DNA from: Ascaphus truei
Taxonomy: Eukaryota; Chordata; Amphibia; Anura; Ascaphidae
Direction of reading: 5' to 3'
Assembly (NCBI GenBank): GCA_036426205.1
Contig: WSYH01000857.1
Coordinates: forward strand, 54,312-118,311
Length of the DNA stretch: 64,000 nt
Position 1 is the stretch's first letter, and each line of letters starts with the position of its first letter. The notes beneath the pieces were generated by a model. The model was not told the origin of the DNA, did not search any database, and was given only the letters and a program-made list of their open reading frames with translations. This document shows positions 55,030 to 64,000 of this stretch, piece by piece. Made by a program: the position numbers and the translations under genes.

Positions 55030-56255
55030 GGGTAAAAGGTTGATGGTTTCCTGAAGTTCCTATGTGGAGGATTTTCTATACTACGAACCTCTCTAGGTGG
55101 ATCTGTTTGGTTTGATATGGCATCCCTTGCAAAATATTTCTTTAGGGCTAATTTTCGGGCAAATTTATGGACATCTATGAATAGATTGAAACTGTTAGGC
55201 CCTCAGACAGGAGCAAATGTTAGACCCTTACTCAATACCTTTTTTTTTCAATATTTGTCAGTGAATACTGTCTAATATTGAATATATTTGGAAATTCTTT
55301 CTTTTTCTTTATTCGATTTCTACTAACACCTCCTCTTCTCCCTCTGACCCTGTCTTTCTTTTCTTGTAGTTGGGAGGAGGTCGGGGTTCTAATGGTAGTT
55401 TTACTATTTCCACTTCTGGGAATATGTGTTCTCTCTCCTTCCTCCATTCTAAAAAAGAAAAATTGGGTTTAATAGCCGGTGTGGGGAGTGTAGTGTAGGA
55501 AATGCTCTCTGCATCGCTCTCGAACCCTATGTCGGACAGCAACGTGTATCTGTTGCTGACCGCAATGGGCACCGACTGAGGTAATACCAATGCATCATAG
55601 CGTTCTTTTGCTCTCTTTTGTTGCAAATAGAGATTCTTGTCATGCAAAGGTAATTTAGCATTTGGGCCATTCCTCATTTCTTTATGTAAAAATTTGCTTC
55701 TAACAGCTCTAGAGTCCTTAATGCTGGTGGAATGGAATTCTTTTGTTCTACTGTTTTTGTATTACTTTCTTTAGATTTTTTAGCCCAATCTCTTTGACAG
55801 CCCGTATCATAGTCCTGTTTATCTCTAAAAAACTTTTTTTGTTTAGTTTGAACTATTTCAAGTTCTGCCTGATCCAACCTTTTTTTAATAGTTGGTTCTA
55901 ATAAAAGTAGATCGTTGTTATCCTTATACGGATCTTGCTGGATTTTCATCTCTAAAATCTGATCATCCAATTCGGTCAGGGTCTTTCTTCGCTGATGTAC
56001 CAATAGTTTCATGAGAGCAAATGAGCACTGATCAAGTATCTCATTCCACTCATTCATGAAAGTATCATTATGTGCATCTGCAGTGGGTTTTTTGCGAACT
56101 CTAAGGCCCCTTGGAATGCGGTGGTTCTCCAAATACTTGCTCAGTGTGGTAGCCTCCCACCATTGTTTTTTAGAGATAAACAGGACTATGATACGGGCTG
56201 TCAAAGAGATTGGGCTAAAAAATCTAAAGAAAGTAATACAAAAACAGTAGAACAA
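55030..56255 (-). pseudogene. PLE copy d, N-terminal region
   Basis: Frames 56,255-55,674 and 55,677-55,309 overlap by ATGA and belong to one original protein. The first has a Lys/Glu/Gln-rich, probably coiled-coil stretch (ELDDQILEMKIQQD). The second has LLSDIGFESDAES. The first 105 codons or so overlap the inverted copy at the 5' edge, so its apparent start is artificial. Confidence 0.6.
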
Positions 56256-56269
56256 AATAATTCCATTCC
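55729..56269. repeat. 105-bp inverted repeat at the 5' end of PLE copy d
   Basis: 55,729-55,833 and 56,165-56,269 are inverted copies with about one mismatch. Penelope-like insertions often show such rearranged, partly inverted 5' ends. Confidence 0.9.
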
Positions 56270-56274
56270 ATATA

Positions 56275-56703
56275 TATAATTATACTAACAGTGGAGGTAT
56301 ATGCAGGCTAAGCGCTACCACCTAGTGCGCTGGCTAATCGGAGAGGTCTGTTGCCTTTTCTCAGTTAGAGTGTTTCGGAGCTTTCAATGGGAAGCACAAC
56401 ACTCTGACTACTTTCTATATGATATGGATTCGAGTACAAGACACATACTTTGTGACTTTGTACAATTGCTTACCAAGACAGACCTAGAGGTTCATTAATT
56501 TTTGAACCTGATGGTCTGGTAAAACTGTGTGTGTATACCTGCATATATTTGTATAAAGCTGGCTCAATTGAATATATCACCTACTATTAATGTTTGAGCA
56601 CACACAAAATTTGGTAATACTCTCCATTTTCTATACATCTAGGAGTAGTCTTCAAACGACATAGAATTGTATTGGAACAACTACCACTGTTAGTATAATT
56701 ATA
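56275..56703. mobile_element. 429-bp element with 20-bp perfect terminal inverted repeats
   Basis: TATAATTATACTAACAGTGG at 56,275-56,294 is mirrored exactly at 56,684-56,703. No coding sequence. It abuts the 5' end of PLE copy d, so it may be an independent MITE or the target. Confidence 0.6.
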
Positions 56704-56924
56704 TAGCAGTGGGGCATCCTGATTGACAATAGTTGTTCCTAATTTACACTGTCAGTTTGAATTAGAGCACACAGATACCTCCTCCGTTTTTAATTTAATT
56801 ATTTTACTCACTTTGGTTCACGTTAGAAATGCTGCAATAAATATATTTTAATCCATTTATTAATAAATAGTAACTTTTAATATAGGCATAGGTGTTTTCT
56901 TCAGTGCGGCGATTAGGGAGCGCT
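56704..56924. other. Short AT-rich linker before the L1
   Basis: No feature recognised; L1 homology begins near 56,925. Confidence 0.4.
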
Positions 56925-58653
56925 AATGGTTCCATACACATGACAAAGAGCAGGGGTGATAGGGGACAACCCTGTCTCTTTCCACTCCTGATCTTGAAAA
57001 GATCCGAATGGAAGCCCTTGTGTATGACTCTAGCTGTGGGGCCTGCATAAAGAGCCATTATGGCCATTACTAAGTTACTATCGAATCCAAATGCTCCAAG
57101 CGTATCTTTTAAGTATGCCCAGTCGATCCTATCGAAGACCTTTTTGGCATCTAGACTTAACACCATAAATTTTACCTTGTTGGAATTGGCTATTTCTAGC
57201 AGATCATTGATTCATCGGATGTTATCGGCCGCTTGTCTATCCTTAACAAAGCCGACTTGATCTGGGTGTATCAGTCTAGGTAGGATCTGACTTAATCTAT
57301 TGGCAATCAATTTGGCGTAGATTTTGATATCTGTGTTAATGAGTGAGATGGGCCTATAACTCCTTCAATCAAGCGGATCTTTTCCTGGTTTATGGATTAT
57401 TGATATTGATGCCTGGAGCATATGTTCCGGAAAGGGACTTCCTGCTAAGACGGCGTCAAACATTTTAAGAAGTTGGGGGCTAATATTTTATTAAATTTCT
57501 TGTAATATAAGCCTGAGAAGCCATCTGGTCCTGGGGCTTTTGAGGTGTTTAAATTGTCGATTACTAGGGAAATCTCTTCTAAAGTAAACTCTCTACCTAA
57601 ACTCTCAGGGAAATATCAGCCTGGGATGTTAACAATAAATTCAATTCGATTTTTACATCTTTCAGCTTTGTAAGGATGACTGGATTATTAGTTTGTTTAT
57701 GTTTGTCTGAGAGGTCTTTTAGTTTAGTTTGTAACGACCAGATCTTTGCCTCTCTTTCCTTCTTTCTCCTACTGTAGAGGCTATACCAATAAGAATCCCC
57801 CTTAGTGTAGTCTTATTGGCCTCCCAAAGGGATAGGTGGGAGCTCACCGAACCAGCGTTAATCTTGAAATATTGTTTTATTTCTTCCGCTATTAATTGGG
57901 AAATCACTGGGTTTTTCAAGAGGGATTCATTCAGTTTCCAGTTTGCTCCAGGTCTGTCTAGAATTAATTGTGTGCACCGTAGCTCTATAGGTGCATGATC
58001 TGACCATGAAATATCATGGATCCCGGTATGGGAGATCTTTGGGACCAGTTTGCTGGAGACAAAGAAGTAGTCGATCCTGCTTTAAGTCGAATGAGGGTGT
58101 GAGAAAAATGTATAATCTCTGTCATGGGGATGTTGCTCCCTCCAGATGTCTAAAAGATTATTTTCTTTCAGGCCCAGCCGCAGAGCATTTTAGATATTTG
58201 TGGCATACCGCTGTGGTGGGCCCGATTTATCGAGTTTAGGATTAAGGATTGTATTCAAATCTCCAGCTACTATTATTGGACCTTGTGCGACTTTATGCAG
58301 CTTGTTCAAAACTAGCGTGAAGAAGGTAGGGTCGTGATTGCTTGGGGCGTATATCGACGCTAATGTTAGCACTTGGGCATTTATTGAGCCTATTAATATT
58401 AAGTATCTACCATCCTTGTCTTTAATTATCTTTTCAGTTTTAAAAGGACACCTATTGTGAAAAATAATCGCTACCCCTTGTTTTTTCTTGGAGGAAGATG
58501 AGAGGTAGAATTGCCTGAAATGTTGGTGCTAAAATGTGTCTCTTGGACTTGTATAATATCAGCCTGTTTCCTCTGATAGTCTGCAAATGCCACTTTCCTC
58601 TTACCAGGACTATTCATCCCTTTTACATTATGGGATAGAATTATCAACCCCAT
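56925..58653 (-). pseudogene. L1 ORF2: endonuclease and partial reverse transcriptase
   Basis: The start MGLIILSHNVKGMNSPGKR at 58,653 matches the L1 apurinic-like endonuclease N-terminus with its catalytic Asn. VQETHF, AGDLN (normally GDFN) and WSDHAPIEL follow in shifting frames. RT blocks include KAPGPDGF, LDAKKVFDRIDW and GKRQGCPLSPLLF. Many stops and frameshifts interrupt the frame near 57,170-57,720 and 58,000-58,190. ORF2 would nick and reverse transcribe at the target. Confidence 0.85.
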
Positions 58654-60256
58654 TGTGAGGTGTCTAGCTGAACTATCTCAACCAATGTGTATATAGTGGG
58701 GTGTGGTGATTTGTGCTTTACCTTTTCATTTTCTGTCCATGTCCTAGAGGAATCTTTGGCGTGGACTTCAGCACCGAGCGGATCTTGTGGCCAACCAGGG
58801 GGTGGGAAGGAAGGAAAAGAAACACAAAATAACAATAAAAGAAACAACTGTGGAGATCCATCTGAGGCCAATGGCCCCTTTGGATCTCTTGCCTTTAGGA
58901 GAGCGTTGGAATCACCGGCATCTTTAACTGTTGTATGACTAACCGGACTAATCCGGACCTGCTCTATCCAAAGGTCTTTGTGGCATGCCCTGCTATTAGC
59001 CAGGATATACTCTTTCGGCCACATAGCAGCAGCCAGGGAAGGGAGAGTCCCCCCTTCGACTCTGCTGATTATAAAAACTAGTGTATACTAATCAACCTCA
59101 ACTCAAATAATGAATAAACTCCTCCTAAAGAACCTTTTGGGTTTTTTTGTTTGTATGTCCCCACTTAGAACAAATGTAACCTCAAGTTTGGCAGGTAAAC
59201 TGCTACCAACTGTCGTAAACCAACCGGCTGCCAGGATTTGTACTGCGTTTTCCTAGGACGGGTAGAGTGCCCCTCTGTATTACCAAAGTCATCCTCTTCC
59301 CTCTATACCTCCTGATTCAAATTTTATCTAGAGTCAACCTATAACTAACGTGAATCAACCACAAGGAACTATTACTAACCATATGTATATGCCCGTCTGA
59401 CCTCAGCCTTTAAGAACCGTGCAATACCATATTTGTACTTAGGCTGTTTGTGTGGAACTGGGTTATCTAACTAGTTCATCAGTGGGAGACCGTCATTTTT
59501 GAAACTATTATTACAGATGTCTGGCCTTAGATAAAGCTGGTGTCATCCAAGGTATGTGTTCTACCACCCACCTACCGTGTTGTGTACTGCAATTGTGTCC
59601 TGACGGCTTTTGTGTAATCAGGAGAATGCCACTGATTCTTGCATATACAGTGTCCATTCTATTGGTATATCTCCCCATGATACACCCCAGGTAAGGTAAG
59701 TGTAAGTCATCCCCCCCCGCACCCCACCCCATGTACCCCGCACCCCCTCACAAGCTCATTGCCGAACCCAACTTGCGTATCTCTTTTGGGAGTAAGGCAT
59801 TACTGCACAACTGTGCAGCCAAAGGCAGAACCCCCCACACTCAAGCGCATGGGAGGTAGCAGTGTATTCACTATAGTCCTGCTTCTCTCTTCATCCTCCT
59901 TCTCATAAGTTGGCAGTGCTTCCCTGCAGGCGCCCGTGTGCTGCTCCCTCTGTCTTTCCCAATTTTGTCCTCTGGCTGCTCATCTATGTCAGGGCACATG
60001 CCGGGGGGGGGGGGGGGGAGGAGGAAGGTGGGGGGGCACCCTCCGGCCCACATGGTGTCTGCTGTAATAGTCCCGCCGCGGGTGCACTACCCAGGCTTTC
60101 CACGGACACATAAGAAATTTTTGTCCCTGGTACACCAAGATGGCCACCAATCCTGGACGAAAGTTTGAATTGCCCAACTTTATTACCGTCTCCCGCTGAC
60201 AAATGAACAGTCTATTGGCAATGCCCTTTTAAGACTTAATTGATTCTTGATAGACA
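58654..60256 (-). other. L1 inter-ORF region
   Basis: About 1.6 kb between ORF1 and ORF2 without a conserved frame. It contains a G16 tract at 60,003-60,018. It is unusually long for an L1, so part may be a later insertion. Confidence 0.45.
60003..60018. repeat. Poly-G tract (16 bases)
   Basis: Homopolymer in the L1 inter-ORF region. Confidence 0.95.
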
Positions 60257-61228
60257 TCAATTAACGGACTTTTCTTGCGATTTGCTTCTCTGGTGTGTCA
60301 CTCTGTTCCAGCCCGGCTCAAGGGAGGAGGTCTCTGCTTCTTCCAGGTCAGTGTCTTTTCCTTTCAGGCCCAACTTTTGCAGGAACCGGTCTTTATCTTC
60401 TAGACTTTGCAGGGTGTGTGCTGCTCCGTTCTTTAGAACAAGGAGACCGAAGGGGAAAACCCAACGGTACCTTATGCCTTTGTCTCGAAGAAGTCTGGTT
60501 ACAGGCATGAGGGACCTCCGCTTAAACAGAGTAGTGGGAGCAAGATCCTGGAAAATCAGGAGTTTGACCCCCTCAAACTCCACAGTACCTGAGGCTCTGA
60601 AAATTTGTCACACTGCCTCCTTTATTTTAAAATAGTGGAGCCGCAAGATTATATCTCTCGGGGGGTCATTTGGTTGAGGTTTTGACCTGAGGGCCCGGTG
60701 ACATCTATCTAGGTGCAGGTCTGATTATGGCTTATCCGGGAATAGGCTTGTCAGCCATTTTGTGATAAATTCCTTAGGATCTGCAAACTCCTCAGAGACG
60801 CCTCGCACCTTGATATTGTTCCGGCGGTCTCTGTTTTCCGCATCCTCTTGTTTGCTAGAGAGGTCATTTATCTGTGCTTGCAGGTTGGCCGTGGTTTTCT
60901 CGGTTTTGCATATTGCTTTGATTATGGAGTCCAGCCGTGTTTCCAGCTCATTCGTTCTGGCGCCAATGCAATTGATGTCGCGCCGCAAGTCTGATAACTC
61001 TTTGTGCATGTATGCTTTGAGCTCGTTGCAAAACTCCCTCATAACCTTTCTGGTCATTGCCTTTGTGTCCCGAGCCTCCGATTGCTCAACCGGCTCTTGT
61101 TCGTCTTCTGACTCTGAATCCGCATGCGGTGATGGGGTCCCCGCTCTGTTTTTGCGCGCCGAGTCTGATTTATTTAAATAAGTTGTGAGTACTGCCGCAG
61201 CACGACCCGTTTTTGGTCTCGTCGGCAC
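60257..61228 (-). pseudogene. L1 ORF1 RNA-binding protein, two stops
   Basis: Residues 1-167 (61,228-60,725) include a Ser/Glu-rich N-terminus, a coiled-coil-like stretch (RRDINCIGARTNELETRLDS) and ENRDRRNNIKVRGVSE, the RRM entry typical of L1 ORF1p. After TAA the frame continues with RCHRALRSKPQ and PPRDIILRLHYFK, then TGA, then the C-terminal YRWVFPFGLLV part to 60,257. ORF1p trimers coat L1 RNA. Two nonsense changes inactivate it. Confidence 0.87.
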
Positions 61229-61384
61229 CTTGAGATCTTCCCCTCTTTTAATAGGTGTCTTTCATGTTGTTTGTAGTAGTTTTTATAATACTTAAATGCT
61301 GTGAAGTTGCCGAAGGGTATGGAGCTCACACTCTAGGCATCCATTCCCTTTGCCTTCGCGCATGACCTCCAGGCAAATCTTTTT

Positions 61385-62640
61385 TTGGGCTGGTGGGAGT
61401 TGTTCCACGTGTTTGGAGATACTGTAGAGACCCCTTTAGACATCGCATCTTATTTTATAAACGTTACATAGATGATCTTATTTTTATTTGGAAAGGGGGA
61501 GCACATTCATTTTTATTATTTATTAATCACTTAAATGATAGTAATCTAAATTTACCCTTTACGCACAATTATGATTTTCACCATATTCATTAGTTGGATT
61601 TGCTTTTGTTTACTGATCAAAACAAGTCCATTCAAAGTGACATTTACAGAATGGCTAATTCTCGTAACACTTTCTTAAGAGCTGACAGCTGCCACCCCAA
61701 GTCCCTTATACGAGGAATCCCAAAGGGACAATTCATTCGTATCAGACGAAATTGTTCAAATTATGAAGATTTTGAAATACAATCTAAAGATCTAATTTAC
61801 AGATTTCTAAATAGAGGCTACAATAAAAAAATACCTCTATAGGGCATTTGAAGAAGTAGCTATAATGGATAGGTCATCTCTGTTTAAGGATAAAAAATCA
61901 AATAATAATAATAATAATATAAAAAAAGAAACAAAAATAAATCGACACCACAACATACTCCAATGTTCATTACCAAATATAGTGTTCAATCAGAACAAAT
62001 AAAGAACATCGTCAAACGACATTGAAGTATGCTGTCAGTGGACCTAGTACTAAAAACCATAATTCAGGAGGGACCAAAATTTGTATTTAGACAAGCCAGG
62101 ACTATTTCCCATTTTGTCTCACCTAGCTTATTTCAGTCAGAGAGTATGGCACATACATCATTGCCAGTAGGAAGCCTCAGATGCTCAAATTGCAAGATTT
62201 GCAAATACATGAATGTTGGTCCCAGTTTTTCATCCACAGTGACGGGTCGGCAGTATGGAGCCAGAACGTTTATTAACTGCAATACGCATTTTGTGGTCTA
62301 TCTGCTGACCTATCGCTGTTGAAAACAATATGTGGATTGCACTATTAAAGCTCTCAAAACAAGAAACATGGAACATGTGCAACTCATAGAGAGGGGTGAT
62401 TTGACGCATCCGGTGTCAAACCATTTCTCTTCCTGTAGCTCTGCAGGTTTAGGGGCATTTTCCTTTTCAGGAATTGAACAGGTACCACAGTCGATCAGAG
62501 GTGGAAATAGAGTTAATGCTTTAGATCGCCGGGAATTATTCTGGATATTCACTATAAAGACGAGAGTGCCGTTTGGGTTAAACTCAGACTGGGACCTTGG
62601 TCCGTTCTTAGAGAATTAAGTTCACATATTGAGATATCTT
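61385..62640 (+). pseudogene. PLE copy e: 3' part of RT, cysteine knuckle and GIY-YIG
   Basis: Frame 61,393-61,842 holds the catalytic YIDDLIFIW and, after one TAG at 61,591, LDLLLF and the IPKGQFIRIRRNCS linker. 62,029-62,322 encodes VFRQARTISH, the knuckle CSNCKIC and FINCNTHFVVYLL (GIY part). 62,332-62,619 gives the C-terminus, where the YIG part reads YVDCT, so the nuclease motif is degraded. It abuts the 5' end of the L1 in opposite orientation and is 5'-truncated. Confidence 0.82.
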
Positions 62641-64000
62641 GCACTCTCTTTCTCTCTTGTAGTTTTATATTCTGATATAAGACATTTGATCTGATATATT
62701 ATTTTATCTGGAGTTATTTGATTATCCTTCTTGCGGTCCTATTCTCTATCCAAAGCTCTGTAAATCTCTGCATCTTCTAAAAGTCTAAAAAATCTAAGCA
62801 TAGGCACTAAGTTTGCCATACGGATATTCTGACAACAACTTCCACACGAATTCATGGCATATACAGTATTCCTCAATTAATATTATTATTGTTATTTTTA
62901 TATAAAATTGGTTAGGATACATACTTTAATCTAACAATTTTTGTTATTACATAATACTATTAAAACTATACATTAAGATCTTTTTACCATGTTACGTGTG
63001 GTGGTTATATTACTCACATTCATGAATATGGATTAACATATGGCCATACGTATATGTGTGTGCAGGTGTATGTGTGTGTATATGTACATGTATGTGCATA
63101 TGCATACGCATATATGTGTATATATATTGTATCTATACTTAGCTGGGATTCATTTTCCAATATGGTGTGCAAGAATTATGTATGAATGTGGACTAAAACA
63201 TTAAACATTTTAAATGCACCCTATTTTCTTAGGAATAAAATATGCTCCTAACACTTTTCATAGCTGCACTTCCATTTCAAATGTGTTGAAATTATTATCA
63301 TTTTGTTTTAATGGTTGAATTGATGGTCAGCGAATTAGGGAAAGCACTAGATCATTGACTGTAATGCCATGTAAAATATCCTACAGCATTACTGTTACAA
63401 AACGTTTGATATATAATAAAAAAAAAACATTAATCACTGTCAATACTGCACACAAGCCATTATTAATTAAAAAGCAGAGAAATGTATTTCTTTAAAAGGA
63501 AAAAAAATGCACATGTGGCTTTTTTCTTTGCTCCCCTCTCTACACTTCCTTTTCTTCTTTCTGTTCTTTGACAAGAATTATCTGTCAGATCATATTATTT
63601 TAATAAAACAAAGCAGATGTATGATTAACTTTTAAAGGCAAATTTCTTTCAATATCTTTAGTATTTTATGATAGGAAATATGTGTTTTTTTTTTCCTTTT
63701 AAATGTGAGTCTGATCACATGCTATGAATTTAAATGTTTTTCAGCTATGTGAATGATGAGAAGCACAAACCTACTGGAGTATTCTTTCAAGGTCTAATTT
63801 CATGTATTGTACCTATAGGATTCAATTATAATACTACATAACCTTAGGAAAATGCTGACAGAAGTGCATTTCCCTTTAACCAGAACACTGTGGTGTATTT
63901 AAACAAGAAATAAATCTGCTTACAAACCTTATCTTTTATACTCGACTAAAAGAGCAATATTTTGACATCATTCTTGATTTACATAGAAATAATCTTTCTT
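62641..64000. other. AT-rich stretch, no gene seen
   Basis: Contains an imperfect TG/TA repeat at about 63,038-63,130 and otherwise chance frames only. Confidence 0.45.

Larger units (their letters stand above)
52417..56274 (-). mobile_element. PLE copy d, near full-length Penelope-like element
   Basis: Its 3' end matches copy c from GGGTAAAATTG. In order on the minus strand it carries an N-terminal coding region, RT, cysteine knuckle and GIY-YIG, then a 3' region with a hammerhead-like motif. The 5' end carries a 105-bp inverted copy of its own coding sequence. It is the best preserved PLE in the window, but it has a stop and several frameshifts. Confidence 0.85.
56925..61380 (-). mobile_element. 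L1 LINE, 3'-truncated, with both ORFs decayed
   Basis: Minus-strand order: 5' untranslated part (about 61,380-61,229), ORF1 (61,228-60,257), inter-ORF region (60,256-58,654) and ORF2 endonuclease and part of the RT (58,653-56,925). Homology stops in the RT after GCPLSPLLFVMCMEPLA, before the catalytic FADD-type block. The copy is inactive. Confidence 0.88.

Noticed and set aside
1..64000. Bacterial operons, CRISPR arrays, tRNA or rRNA genes
   Set aside because: Nothing with regular direct repeats and spacers, cloverleaf structure or rRNA motifs was seen; the spliced genes and LINEs show eukaryotic DNA.

Overview
The window looks like repeat-packed nuclear DNA of a vertebrate, most likely an amphibian (probably a frog or toad). 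The evidence is the mix of L1 LINEs, several Penelope-like elements (PLEs) with GIY-YIG endonuclease, Gypsy LTR pieces, a PIF/Harbinger DNA transposon, Tc1- and Tigger-like remnants and a Helitron end, all embedded in AT-rich DNA. The species call is inference. No host gene, tRNA, rRNA, operon or CRISPR array was recognised. Almost every real coding region belongs to a transposable element.

Layout. 1-5,670: element A, a large palindromic element with a Harbinger-like right end, its palindrome split by a retro-inserted 1.18 kb piece. 5,674-7,507: a PLE remnant interrupted by a 1.08 kb GTA...TAC-ended element. 7,508-11,350: AT-rich then GC-rich DNA with no gene seen. 11,354-17,757: a complete, apparently intact autonomous Harbinger transposon with a spliced Myb/SANT-like gene (+) and a two-exon DDE transposase gene (-). 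17,761-25,486: broken PLE copies, a second 1.08 kb element, a Gypsy reverse-transcriptase fragment and a Helitron 3' end. 25,488-29,424: element B, same family as A. 29,425-31,465: 3' end of a Gypsy-like element with an unusual Ser/Thr-rich reading frame and an LTR. 31,466-45,240: mostly AT-rich DNA with a Tc1 fragment, element E (37,217-38,725), a Tigger-like MITE and a foldback MITE split by a solo LTR. 45,243-51,390: elements C and D of the palindromic family. 51,391-61,380: L1 pieces flanking a long PLE. 61,385-62,640: another PLE. 62,640-64,000: AT-rich, nothing recognised.

The best candidate for something undescribed is the palindromic family (A, B, C, D, E). Each complete arm runs outward from a palindrome centre packed with CCAAT boxes and CRE sites (TGACGTCA). 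A TATA-like box follows the outermost CRE, then a short Arg/Lys-rich reading frame sharing an HFEA-RRGG core, a splice-donor-like site, and further out a conserved acidic exon-like block with a splice acceptor and, in most copies, a donor. The outer end is a GGG-start terminal motif resembling the Harbinger ends. This reads as a bidirectionally promoted, twin-armed transposon, possibly mobilised by a Harbinger transposase like the one at 15,216-16,419. A second theme is hammerhead-ribozyme-like motifs at five places, three of them inside or at the end of PLE-related copies and two in adjacent or PLE-like sequence.
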